DNA from: Desulfothermus okinawensis JCM 13304
Lineage (GTDB): Bacteria > Desulfobacterota > Desulfovibrionia > Desulfovibrionales > Desulfothermaceae
Direction of reading: 5' to 3'
DNA: 64,000 bases
Assembly (NCBI GenBank): GCA_001311565.1
Contig: BBBM01000006.1
Span: forward strand, 21,934-85,933
Numbering within the stretch: position 1 is the first letter of the stretch; the number at the start of each line of letters is the position of its first letter. Of this stretch, positions 55,508-64,000 are shown piece by piece. Below the pieces are notes generated by a model. It saw nothing but the letters and a program-made list of their open reading frames with translations. It was not told the DNA's origin and ran no database searches. Both the position numbers and the translations under genes were made by a program.

Positions 55508-56274
55508 ATCTATTCTCCACTTTTCCCAATGGTAGTCTAACTATTTCAACAGGTCTTTTTTTTGCTTGCAATTTCAATTGCAATATCTATATCTCTACCC
55601 AGACTAGATCTAATTGGGATCCATCTTGAATTGGTTATATCATACATGGCATATTGTTTTTTTGTCTGGAGACTGAAAAAAATAGGGAAATTCTGCCAAA
55701 TCTAAATATATTTCCAACTATTTCTTTCCCTTCAAGGTTTATTCTGTCTTTATAAACCTCAGTGGTCCTTCCATATTGTTCTTCAATAAAAAGTGTTTCC
55801 ATTGTTTTTCTGTATTTTTCAGAAATAGGTATTGTGTCATCATCCAATACTTTTCTTAAGTGGTTTAACCTACTGAGCCTTTCTTCTTTTAAAAATGGCA
55901 GATCAATCTGGATGAATTTATAAATCCTATCATATATTGAATTCAAAAATGGCATAATATCCTTTGAAATCTCCCCAGCCTTTTCTATTTCTAGATTTAG
56001 CTTTTTTTTATGGAGTTTTGCAGATAATTTTTCTGTTTTCTTAAATTAATATTTTGATATTCCAGCAGCTTTATCTCTTCTTTTAGGTCTTTGATCTTAT
56101 CAATTAGCCTGGATCTTTCCTCTCTCCATTTATCTTCTTCAACTTGAGTTTTTTTCTTGATATCAATTGATTTTTTTTACATTGATCTGAGCCTGTTTTA
56201 CAAGATCCCTTGCAAAAGAAGCTGAAGATAGACAAAGCACCAAAATCATGGGCCAAAAAAATTTTTGGTATCAT
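55497..56274 (-). CDS. DUF3450 periplasmic protein of the TonB2-type cluster
   Basis: First gene of the TonB2-type operon. After one T removed near 56262 it has a signal peptide (start MIPKIFWPMILVLCLSSASF), a long coiled coil (EERSRLIDKIKDLKEEIKLL) and the DUF3450 C-domain: IQIDLPFLKEERLSRLNHLR, LDDDTIPISEKYRKTMETLF, EGKEIVGNIFRFGRISLFF, ending LGKVENRYAK. About 255 residues. The stop overlaps the TtpC-like start. DUF3450 proteins accompany TtpC/ExbB/ExbD/TonB genes elsewhere; biochemical role unknown. Confidence 0.85.
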
Positions 56275-56382
56275 GTTTTCCCCTTTAATAAAAATTGTTT
56301 TGAATATATGAGTAATACTTTTTTTGTTTTTAGTGCAACCTTTAACACATTAAAAACTAAAATTTTGTAAAAATGCAAAGAC

Positions 56383-56410
56383 TTAGCCAGGTTTTGATAG
56401 ACTTGGGTTA
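56383..56410. repeat. Degenerate copy of the palindromic repeat
   Basis: TTAGCCAGGTTTTGATAGA then CTTGGGTTA resembles the left arm and right arm of the 47771 hairpin with the loop shortened. It lies between the DUF3450 gene and the HAD gene, where no other feature is present. Confidence 0.4.
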
Positions 56411-56431
56411 GGAAGATCCAGGGAATTTTTT

Positions 56432-56904
56432 TTAAATTCTCAGGGTTGCTTTGAGTCTTAAGGGGGATAATATAAGGTCCAGGCCATCTAATATGTTGTT
56501 TACAACTATTTTACTCTCAAAAAGGGTCTTGGAATAAGCCCCTTCTTTTTGTATAACTGCTATGCCAAGGGCTGCGTTTTTTTAGCATGAGAAAGTCATT
56601 TGCCCCATTTCCAAAACATATACATCTGTGGCATCCAAGTTCAGTAATATAGTTTAGTTTTTCCTCATCCTGGGCGTTTGGCCCAATTATGTGGACAATA
56701 AAGTCAGTATCTGAGAATTGAGATTTTACATTACCACGTGTATCAGCTGTTAAGATGTGTATTGTTAGATTCTTTGAGATCTTTTTTTAGGCGTTCCTTG
56801 ACTCCAGAGATTATTTTTCCGTCTATTGCTATGGTTCCATTAAAATCTAATACCAGGTGCTCTAGGATAATAGGTTTTCTTCCTGGGATTTGGATCTTTA
56901 ACAT
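56432..56904 (-). CDS. HAD-family phosphatase, P-type-ATPase-like soluble domain
   Basis: About 155-residue soluble HAD protein related to the phosphorylation domain of P-type ATPases: the nucleophile motif VLDFNGTIAIDG, ILTADTRGNV (motif II-like Thr), and motif IV CFGNGANDFLMLKNAALGIAV followed by EGA and LDLILSPLRLKATLR. Extra A/T near 56580 and 56785 are corrected. No membrane segment. Substrate unknown. It is transcribed toward the TonB cluster region and diverges from the uracil-DNA glycosylase gene. Confidence 0.8.
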
Positions 56905-57137
56905 AGTGCCTCCTCTTATTTATGAAATTTTTACCCTGCATACATCAACCTTGAAAAAGATTCAAATATCAACATTTAGTATGGATTTATTCTCAATGAA
57001 ATTGCTTTAATATAAATTTTGATTCTTGAATAAATAAAAATTTTATTTAAATATGTACACAAAGAGAGATTTTTTTTAGTTTGTGTGTCTATTTTTTTTT
57101 GTTTACCTATAAAATCAATCCAATAAAGTATGTTGCC

Positions 57138-57904
57138 ATGGAAATGGAAAAGCTAAATAAGAGTATAAAAAAATGTAAGAGATGCAGGCTGTTTAAAACT
57201 AGAACTAATGTTCTTTGTGGTGAGGGGAATATTCTTGCAAGGATTATGTTAATTGCCCAAGCACCTGGTAAAAATGAAGATAAAGAAGGAAGAATGTTCA
57301 TTGGACCTTCAGGTAAGGTGTTGGATGAATTACTAAATTCAGCAAAAATAACCAGGTCAGATATTTATATGACAAATCTCATAAAATGTATGCTTCCAAA
57401 AAAATAGAAGGCCTAAACAGGATGAGATTGAAAGTTGCAGTTATTATCTAACTAAAGAGATAGATTTGATAAATCCTGAAATTTTAGTCCCTTTAGGTTA
57501 TTATGCAACAAGGTATATTTTTAAAAGATATGCTATGCCACTCCCTGGAAAAAAAGGAATTTTTTGAACTCTGTGGCAAGCTTTTCTGGACGGGAGATAA
57601 AAAGATATTTCCCTTGCCTCATCCTGCTACTGTGCTTTATGATCATCTCGTAGAGAGGATTTATTAAAAAAAATATAGAAAATTAAAGATATTATCTACA
57701 GAGTGTAAATGGTATTTGGTGTGTCCCATGAAGAAATTTTATGAACATGGAGATCTAGACCGCAAGTGGATAGAGCTATACTGCAAAGGTGATTGGGAAA
57801 ACTGTGTTCGCTATCAAATGGAAGAAAAAGGGATATTTCATCCAGATTGGATGTTACCTAATGGAACAGAAGACGAAAACTTAAAAAAATTAAATAAAAA
57901 ATGA
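57138..57904 (+). CDS. Family-4-like uracil-DNA glycosylase with a C-terminal CPMKKFYEHG extension
   Basis: N-terminal [4Fe-4S]-type cysteines (KKCKRCRLF), the UDG motif A (AQAPGKNEDKEGRMFIGPSG; usual GEAPG), NLIKCMLP, VPLGYYATRYIF and the C-terminal motif LPHPATVLY. As written it ends at 57667. Adding one G and removing one A near 57660-57672 fuses it to a further domain (YRKLKILSTECKWYLVCPMK, DRKWIELYCKGDWENCVRYQ, PDWMLPNGTED) whose stop is at 57904. If the shifts are not errors, these are two adjacent genes. Earlier A-run shifts at 57398 and 57549 are corrected. About 250 residues. Base-excision repair role is inferred. Confidence 0.75.
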
Positions 57905-58539
57905 AACTCACTATTATTTATGACAATACTACCATAAGTCCTGCTCTTAGGGCTGACTGGGGATTTTCAGCACTTGTGGAATCCAGAGGAAGGAAGATCC
58001 TTTTTGACACTGGTGCAGATGGGAAAATTTTACTCTCAAATATGGAACGACTTGCAATTGATCCAAAAGAAATAACAGATGTATTTATTTCCCATCTTCA
58101 CTGGGATCACACAGGAGGTCTTTTAGATCTTATTGAAATAAATAACCAGGTAAATGTATGGTTACCATCTCCCTTTTGGAAAATTAAAGGTGCGAAAAAT
58201 ATCTTTCATCTAAAAAGACCCACTAAACTCTATGATGGGATTTATTCCACAGGTGAGATAGATAAAGTAGAGCAGTCTCTTTGTGTGAAGACAAACAAGG
58301 GAATTATAATTATTGTTGGCTGTTCTCACCCAAGGATGGAGCATATTATAGCAGTTGCATCTCAATTTGGAGAACCCTATGGAATTATAGGGGGTCTTCA
58401 TGGAACTAGGCCACAGAGTTTACAAGGTCTTTCTTTTATTTGTGCTACCCATTGCACGCAACATAAATCAGAAATAATGTCTATCTATCCTGAACATTAT
58501 ATTAAAGGAGGGGCGGGAAAGATAATAGAGATTGAATAA
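57901..58539 (+). CDS. MBL-fold metallohydrolase
   Basis: Intact 212-residue metallo-beta-lactamase-fold protein. Metal motif SHLHWDHTGG (HxHxDH), later ligands in VGCSHPRMEHI and IGGLHG, and the C-terminal ATHCTQHK. The FDTGADGKILLSNMERL block is typical of the group annotated as 7,8-dihydropterin-6-methyl-4-(beta-D-ribofuranosyl)-aminobenzene-5'-phosphate synthase-like hydrolases. The real substrate is unknown. Its ATG overlaps the preceding stop (ATGA), so it is probably translated with the glycosylase. Confidence 0.87.
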   Translation: MKLTIIYDNTTISPALRADWGFSALVESRGRKILFDTGADGKILLSNMERLAIDPKEITDVFISHLHWDHTGGLLDLIEINNQVNVWLPSPFWKIKGAKNIFHLKRPTKLYDGIYSTGEIDKVEQSLCVKTNKGIIIIVGCSHPRMEHIIAVASQFGEPYGIIGGLHGTRPQSLQGLSFICATHCTQHKSEIMSIYPEHYIKGGAGKIIEIE

Positions 58540-58544
58540 TTATA

Positions 58545-58573
58545 TTGACATAAATTTTTTTTGAGGTAATTAT
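58545..58573 (+). promoter_or_regulatory. Promoter of the flavodoxin-AhpD gene
   Basis: TTGACA (58545-58550) is followed after a T-rich spacer by TAATTATAA (58567-58575), which provides a -10 box. The spacer contains T8, which may be one base too long. The -10 runs into the TetR-type operator. Confidence 0.55.
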
Positions 58574-58592
58574 AACTAACAAGTTAGTTATA
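58571..58592. promoter_or_regulatory. TetR-type operator, copy 1
   Basis: TATAACTAAC-AA-GTTAGTTATA is a perfect palindrome overlapping the -10 of the flavodoxin-AhpD promoter. The same half-sites, ATAACTAAC and GTTAGTTAT, flank a two-base centre in front of the tetR gene (60561-60580), so both genes are probably repressed by this TetR. Confidence 0.78.
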
Positions 58593-58610
58593 AAAAAGGA
58601 GGTGTAAAAA

Positions 58611-59486
58611 TGAAGGCCTTGGTCTTATATCAATCTAATACAGGCAATACTGAGAAGGTGACTTATGCCATTATTGATGCTTTAAAACAAGAGGGGGTAA
58701 CATGTGAGAGAAAAAAAGGTCACCAAGGATATGGATGTTGATCTATATGGATACGACCTTGTATTTTTAGGGACACCTGTGATTCAGATGCTTCCATGTA
58801 AACCAGTATTGGATTTTATTGGTGTCCAGCTTGCTCATCATAGAAAAAAGGGAAACATCATTCCAAAGTCTCCTAAAATACCTGGTAAATATGCTGTGTG
58901 TTATGTGACATATTCAGGGCCCCACACAGGAATAAGAGAAGCCATACCAGCTATAAAATATATGGAACAGTTTTTTTGAACATCTTAGATTCTCAGTCTT
59001 AGGAGAATGGTATATTGTTGGAGAATTCCATAAAAATGAAGAATTGGCCACAAAGGGTTGCCTTGGAAATATAAAAGGTCGTCCAAATGAAGAGGATTTA
59101 TTGGATGTAAAAAGTAAGGTGGGAAATGTGTTAAAAAAAAGATTAAGTTACTTAGTGAAGGCAAAAAAGAGATTGATATGGATTTTGTTCCAGGTGCCTT
59201 GAGATTTATGTCCGAGAAAAATGAGTTTTTACAAAAATTTAAGGGATTGATTGATACACAAACAAGAGTGAGTTCACTTGATAAATTTACCCAGATACTT
59301 ATTAAAATCGCACTTTCAGTTAGTTATAAATGTAGTGATTGTCTAAAATTCCATATAATTGAAGCTCTGAAAAATGGAGTAACAGATATAGAGATAAAAG
59401 ATGCAATCTTTTGTGGAGCAATTATGGGAGGCCCTCCCTATCTTTCATTTGCATATGAGGTATTACAAGAATTAAATTTAATCTAA
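58611..59486 (+). CDS. Flavodoxin domain fused to an AhpD/carboxymuconolactone decarboxylase-like domain
   Basis: N-terminal flavodoxin fold with the FMN phosphate loop (LYQSNTGNTEKVTYAI), LVFLGTPV and TYSGPHTGI. The C-terminal quarter is AhpD-like: FVPGALRFM, the redox motif YKCSDCLKFHIIEALKNGV (CxxC plus His four residues after the second Cys) and CGAIMGGPPYLSFAYEVL. The join is continuous once extra A/T at 58714, 58972 and 59136 are removed. About 290 residues. AhpD domains act as thiol peroxidases or reductase adaptors. A plausible role is reductant delivery by FMN to a CxxC peroxidase. Controlled by the TetR operator at 58571. Confidence 0.82.
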
Positions 59487-59496
59487 TATTAAAACC

Positions 59497-59541
59497 ATAC
59501 CCCCCGTCTGGGACATTATTTTTTTGGTCCCGGCGGGGTAT
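59497..59541. terminator. Bidirectional terminator between flavodoxin-AhpD and the zinc/wHTH gene
   Basis: ATACCCC/GGGGTAT (59497-59503 and 59535-59541) with inner GGGAC/GTCCC (59510-59514 and 59527-59531) forms a hairpin with a loop containing a T run. It sits between convergent genes. Confidence 0.75.
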
Positions 59542-59558
59542 ATAAACCATATAACAAT

Positions 59559-59918
59559 TTATTTATCAAATAAAGTATAACATACCTTATCTTCCACCTT
59601 ACAGGCCCTTGCCAGTTCCATGTGTCTTAAGGATGCAAAATTGGCTTTGAATTCATTTTCATCTATTCCAAGATGTTGACAGATCTCTTCTGCAGTTATA
59701 GGACCTTTTTGATGTAAAATATCCAATATTTTTTTGTTGTATTGGAGTTAGGTTTTCCTTTTTTTTTGAATCCTTTTGCAGCGTGTACTGCCCATGGATC
59801 ACATGTTTTTGGGGTGGAAATAAAATCTAGATAACAATCTTCACATAGTTTTTTTGCCTGCATATTCATATATCTCTTCTTCTGGATTTAGGATAGCTCC
59901 ACATTTTTCACATTTCAT
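59559..59918 (-). CDS. Small zinc-finger plus winged-helix protein
   Basis: About 118 residues. N-terminal zinc-binding cysteines (MKCEKCGAIL and KKLCEDCYLD), then PKTCDPWAVHAAKGF and a C-terminal winged-helix-like region (PIQQKILDILHQKGPITAEE, CQHLGIDENEFKANFASLRH, KVEDKVCYTLFDK). Extra A/T near 59731, 59764 and 59850 are removed. Its ATG overlaps the tetR stop, so they are coupled. A second regulator of the same small regulon is possible; target unknown. Confidence 0.72.
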
Positions 59919-60543
59919 TTCTCATCCCTCCTTTTTATTCCATTTAATATTGATATTATTCCTGTTTTTATTATATCCATAACTTCATTTTTTTTCTAAT
60001 TTATCCTGTAATGTGATTTTTTTTCTAAAAGTACATACATAACCATTGATGAAAAACAGAGTGCAATATGATGGGCATCTATATTTTTGAATTTTCCTTT
60101 TGCAATTCCCTGTACAATGTAGTCTTCAATCACTTTTAGACCTTTTAATCTTCTATTTTGAAAATGGTATCTATATATTTCTGGCTTTTCTAACATACTA
60201 AATAAAATAAGTTTTAATAATAAAGAATCTTTTTTTGTCATATTATTGTAAATATGTTCAGCATAGGACAAAAATACCCCCAGGTCGTCTTGTTTTTGGA
60301 TATAACCAATTAAATTTACATCTTTTTCCATTGGATGGTCTTTAAATACTTCTATTAAAAGTTCTTTGTAAATATTTTCCTTGTTTCCAAAAAGCTGAAT
60401 TACAAGAGCTCTACTTACACCAGCACCTTTTGCTATTTCATCAAGGGTGGTGCCTGCAAATCCCTTTTTTTGCACAAAGTTCTTTTACTTTTGAGATGAT
60501 CTGGTTTCTTCTTTCCTTTGCGCTTAACCTTTTTTTTTCCCAT
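59915..60543 (-). CDS. TetR-family regulator
   Basis: One-domain HTH regulator with an effector-binding C-domain. N-terminus MGKKRLSAKERRNQIISKVK, then the HTH (GFAGTTLDEIAKGAGVSRAL, QLFGNKENIYKELL), and helical C-domain ending NEVMDIIKTGIISILNGIKR. Corrections: extra T near 60532, 60469, 60015-60022 (two bases) and 59990. About 200 residues. The operator copy at 60561-60580 lies 18 nt upstream of its start, so it is probably autoregulated and controls the flavodoxin-AhpD gene. Confidence 0.84.
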
Positions 60544-60560
60544 AAATTATTCCTCTAAAA

Positions 60561-60580
60561 ATAACTAACCTGTTAGTTAT
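60561..60580. promoter_or_regulatory. TetR-type operator, copy 2
   Basis: ATAACTAAC-CT-GTTAGTTAT has half-sites identical to those of the copy at 58571-58592. It lies directly upstream of tetR (minus strand). Confidence 0.78.
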
Positions 60581-60809
60581 AAACATAATTAAAAAGATAA
60601 GTGTAGTCAATCCTCTACTGCCCTGAGTTTATCATTTTGATAAATTCAAGTTGAATATCTGAAGCCTCAAAGATGGGATGTAAGAGATGTTTAAGTCGAT
60701 AAAAATATATTCTTATCTCAGATATTGATTTTTTTTGAATCACCACTGTATATTTGTTGCCTTGCCAAAATGGTCTATACTTACTATTGTTCATCGTAGG
60801 AGGGCGATT
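60581..60809. other. Divergent region before the chemoreceptor gene
   Basis: About 230 bases. It contains a degenerate copy of the palindromic repeat (60621-60654, GTTTATCATTTTGATAAA core) and the RBS (GGAGGG) of the chemoreceptor gene. No promoter is convincingly recognised. Confidence 0.4.
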
Positions 60810-63318
60810 ATGTTTAAAAATTTGAAGATCAGGACTAAGTTGCTAGCAGGTTTTTTTAATTGTGGCATTAGTTCTTTTGTTTGTGGGGTTGTTGGGATGG
60901 AACAATATCCGTATTGTTTCAGATGAAAGTAACGAGCTAACTTCCAAGCATATGCCTTTAATGGACCACCTTGAGAGGATTAATACTTCGTTATTTATGC
61001 TAGAAAAATCAGTTATGACCTTGCTGATTCCAGGTCTTACTGAAGAAGACATGGAAAATGAAATCAGGGAAATTAAAAAGGCTCAAAAAGTGAGATTGGA
61101 AGAATTTAACGGGGCTCTTGAACACTTAGATAATAATGGGAAGGAAAAAAATCTATATCAATCTTTAAAAAAATCCATGAGAAAATATGATAAGAACGTT
61201 TCTAAATTTTTATCCCTGATTAAAGACCTGGAAAAGTCAGGTGTAGCGGATCCAAAGGATCTTTTAATTAATATCGAAAAGTTTCAAGTAGAGCATTATA
61301 GATTGATTTCTGAAGCATCTTATATGCTATATACAAAAAAAAATTTTTAAGGGTGGAGATGATTATAAGGATTGCATGTTATTTAAATGGTTGAAAAGTC
61401 ATAAATTTAAGGATAAAGACTTGCAGAATCTTTTTGATACAATAGTGCAACTTGATAAAAGATTTCATTATGTTATAAAAAAGATGAAACAGGCTGTTAA
61501 ACAAAATAATTTTCAATTGTCAAATGAATTATATGGACAACTTCAATTTGCTTCTAAGTATTTATTTTCTCATTTTGATAAAGCAGTACAATATATTATG
61601 AGACTTCAGGATGCTTATGATATAGCAAATAACATGGCTACCTTTGAGCTTAAGGATTCTCAGGATGAGACTCACAATATTTTACTCAAGTTTATAAATT
61701 ATTTGAATAAAAAAAGTAGAATATAAGGTTGAAAAATCTGTTAAACAGGCAGCCTTTTTAAATAGAGTCTCTTTGATCTCGACCATAGCAGGCATATGTG
61801 TGGCTTTGATGCTGGGAGTATTCCTCTCTTTTTATATAACAAGGCCATTAAAAAGGGCTGTTGAATTTGCAAAAGAGGTATCAAAGGGAATATTTGATAA
61901 TACAATAGAGGTTGACTCCAAGGATGAACTGGGAGAGTTGACTATTTCTTTAAATAACCTTGCACGTACTGTTAAGGATATTTTAAATGAATTCAAACAG
62001 GTAATTGAAAAGATAGGGTTGGGTTATTTAGATTATAGGGCTGATGTAGGGGAAAAACAGGGATATTTTAGAGAATTTGTTGAAGGTGTTAACAATATGG
62101 TGGATACCTTTGAAAATATGCTAAATAAGATGCCCATTATTGTGTCTATAATGGATAAGGAATTAAATCTTAGATACATAAATAATTCAGGTCTTAAGCT
62201 GATAAATAGAGAACTTAACCACATTAGGTCTAAAAAGTGTTTTGAGTTATTTCCAACTCCACATTGTAATACAGAGAATTGTGCATGCGTGACTTCCATG
62301 AAAAAGAAAGATAGGGTAGTATCAGAAACAACTCTGGATATTTCAGGGAATAAGATGGACATCAGTTATATTGGAAGTCCATTAATGGATAAAAATGGCA
62401 ATATATACGGGGTCATGGAAATTATAATTGACGAGACTAAAATAAAAAAATATGTACAGGACATTACAGTCTGCTGTGGATGAGGCTACAAGTATATCTT
62501 CAAATTTGGCAGAAGCTGCCTCTCTACTTGGAATGCAGGCAGAAGAGATTGAGGAAAATACATCTGAGCAGAGGGCAAAGATGTCTGAGATTGCAATTTC
62601 TATGTCAGAGATGAAATCCACTGTTTCGGATATCTCTAATAACATCTCTCAGACTGCTATTTCTGCTGAGGATACAAGAAAGATGGTAGAAGAGGGCACA
62701 GATGCGGTGGTAAGGTCATTTAAATTGCTGGAGCAAGTCCAGGAAGAGTCCAGTAAATTAATGGAAGATATGGTCAATATGAAATCCCATGCAGATGGGA
62801 TTAGTGATATAATGAATACTATCATTGAGATAGCAGACCAGACAAATCTTCTGGCATTAAATGCTGCAATAGAGGCTGCAAGGGCAGGAGAGGCAGGAAA
62901 GGGATTTGCAGTTGTTGCAGATGAAGTCAGAAAATTGGCAGAAAAGACAATGGCTGCGACCCAGCAAGTGAAAACCTTTATTGAAAAGATACAGAGTGCT
63001 ACCAACAAGAATGTACAGTCTACCCAGGCAGTTAATGATAGCGTTGTGGAAAATATGGAACTTGCCAATGCAGCAAAAGACGTGTTTCAAAAAGTGCGAG
63101 AGCTTGCCATTAACACCACAGATCAGATTAGAAATATTGCTACTGCAGCTGAACAACAGGCTGCTACTACTGATGAGATAGCAAACGCAGTAGATAATCT
63201 AAATACAATTACCCAGGAAAATGCAGATGCAATTTCTAAGTCAGTTGAGGCTATTTCTGAAGTGAATGAACTTTCAAATAAATTAAATGATGTAATTGCA
63301 ACCATGCAACATGCATAA
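60810..63318 (+). CDS. Methyl-accepting chemotaxis protein with HAMP and PAS domains
   Basis: Membrane chemoreceptor. Corrected for A/T insertions near 60855, 61340, 61710 and 62450 it has a first membrane segment ([20 protein letters not shown]), a helical ligand domain (about 270 residues), a second segment ([20 protein letters not shown]), HAMP ([13 protein letters not shown]), a PAS domain with a cysteine-rich motif ([19 protein letters not shown]) and a signalling domain with the hairpin tip [29 protein letters not shown] (given as two blocks). About 830 residues. The PAS cysteine motif may bind a metal or haem. Ligand unknown. Confidence 0.88.
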
Positions 63319-63381
63319 TTTTGTGTAAAGAGCGAATAGATGGTAATATGAAGAACATCAAAGGGTATGGAAAAAAAAGAT

Positions 63382-63405
63382 AGAGGTTCCGTATAGGGAA
63401 CCTCT
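63382..63405 (-). terminator. Leftward terminator hairpin
   Basis: AGAGGTTCC-GTATAG-GGAACCTCT is a perfect 9-bp stem. Read on the minus strand it is followed by ATC and eight T, so it terminates the minus-strand transposase remnant; it also lies 63 nt after the chemoreceptor stop. Confidence 0.75.
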
Positions 63406-63414
63406 GCGAAAAAC

Positions 63415-63704
63415 TCACTCCAAAACAAAAGGAGTAAAATAATGAATAAAGAGACGTTTAATAATAACATAAGAGTAGTTTTTGATATTAGCACCATGGG
63501 TATTAATTTTATCAATAGGCACAAAAACATTATCTCCATAAAGTTCAAAAAGTTTTTCAAAAGCAGGAAAATAGTTCAGCCACTTTATCAGCTCTGCCCA
63601 AATTAACAATAGTCTTATGCCTAACCTTATTGTCTTTGGTTCTAGAAGACTGAACGATTCTAAGATATTCAAAATCCTTTACCTTAGATATTTTTTAAAA
63701 ACAT
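63415..63704 (-). pseudogene. Truncated IS1634-like transposase N-terminus
   Basis: After one A/T correction near 63692 and a one-base change near 63580, about 95 residues read MFLKISKVKDFEYLRIVQSS then TKDNKVRHKTIVNLGRADKV and AELFPAFEKLFELYGDNVF. The EYLRIV...KVRHKTIVNLGR pattern is the N-terminus of IS1634/IS4-like transposases (normally about 500 residues with a DDE core). The reading frame ends at 63415 with no catalytic domain following, so only a fragment remains. No terminal inverted repeats are recognised. Confidence 0.7.
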
Positions 63705-63961
63705 CCCCACCTCCCATGTTTGACTTCAATAAAATACTATCAATATAGGTATATGAAGCAAATAACTAACTATAAGAATATAAAATTTAGGACTACAAAA
63801 AAATCTTGTGTTTTTAACAGGACTTTCACCTTTTTGAATATTTTTTTTATAATTTTATCAATAAAATTAGTAAGTTAGATGTAATATATATGTAAGACCC
63901 TACTATATCTTTAAAGTAAATATTGGTTTTTATCTAATATTAAAAAAAAAGAATACTGTTC
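63705..63961. other. Gene-free AT-rich region at the right edge
   Basis: No gene is seen. A 10-base sequence, GTAAGACCCT, occurs at 63892-63901 and again at 63970-63979, the second copy inside the promoter spacer. The rest is low-complexity A/T. Confidence 0.4.
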
Positions 63962-63990
63962 TTGACATTGTAAGACCCTTCTTGTATAAA
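63962..63990 (+). promoter_or_regulatory. Strong sigma-70-type promoter reading out of the window
   Basis: TTGACA (63962-63967), a 17-bp spacer and TATAAA (63985-63990). The spacer carries the second GTAAGACCCT copy, a candidate operator. The gene it drives lies beyond the window. Confidence 0.6.
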
Positions 63991-64000
63991 TATGGCATGG

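Overview
The window is AT-rich and reads as part of the chromosome of an anaerobic Desulfobacterota-like bacterium (sulfate reducer or syntroph). The evidence is a complete methylmalonyl-CoA route for propionate, a Wolinella/Desulfovibrio-type dihaem fumarate reductase/succinate dehydrogenase, a receiver-LuxR regulator of a type common in this phylum, a split glycyl-tRNA synthetase and heavy AGA/AGG arginine use. No rRNA, tRNA or CRISPR array was seen. The species cannot be named from sequence alone.

A technical point governs the whole annotation. Most genes are broken by single-base frame changes, and the changes are directional: runs of seven or more A or T carry one (sometimes two) extra base, while about 16 shifts at G or C runs are explained by a missing base. 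Restoring these bases gives full-length, family-typical proteins almost everywhere, and genes without long A/T runs (frdB, sucD, glyQ, the toxin-antitoxin pairs) are intact. I therefore give whole-gene coordinates across the shifts and treat the shifts as probable sequence errors, not pseudogenes.

Layout. 1-3541: end of folC, a soluble hybrid histidine kinase and a REC/LuxR regulator. 3703-19619 (+): frdCAB, two-subunit fumarase, a carboxyltransferase/biotin-carrier protein, malate dehydrogenase, methylmalonyl-CoA mutase (small subunit, MeaB chaperone, large subunit), the 12S-type carboxyltransferase, epimerase, a PIN-domain toxin-like pair and sucCD. 19676-21613: an acetyl/propionyl-CoA synthetase. 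21766-29129 (+), behind a promoter with a nested inverted repeat: thiolase, 3-hydroxybutyryl-CoA dehydrogenase, a second mutase set whose active-site residues (Phe/Gln) are those of isobutyryl-CoA mutase, and a medium-chain acyl-CoA synthetase. An unrecognised polytopic membrane protein follows. Together these genes would carry propionate to pyruvate by transcarboxylation and let isobutyrate enter butyrate beta-oxidation.

30589-42609 (-) is mostly housekeeping: glyQ and glyS separated by a TRAP transporter, recO, rodZ, a SurA-like chaperone and mfd. 42830-45606 (+) holds a small charged protein, a B12-binding radical SAM protein and a cytidylate-kinase-like protein. 45638-49993 (-) has htpG, a CoA-disulfide-reductase-type flavoprotein and a pRiA4b ORF-3-like protein. 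50156-50769 is a DUF433/DUF5615 pair. 51153-56274 (-) is a TonB2-type energy-transduction operon (DUF3450, TtpC-like, ExbB, ExbD, TonB, TPR). 56432-60543 has a HAD protein, a uracil-DNA glycosylase, an MBL-fold hydrolase and a small TetR-controlled redox locus encoding a flavodoxin-AhpD fusion. 60810-63318 is a chemoreceptor. The right end holds a transposase remnant and a strong promoter reading out of the window.
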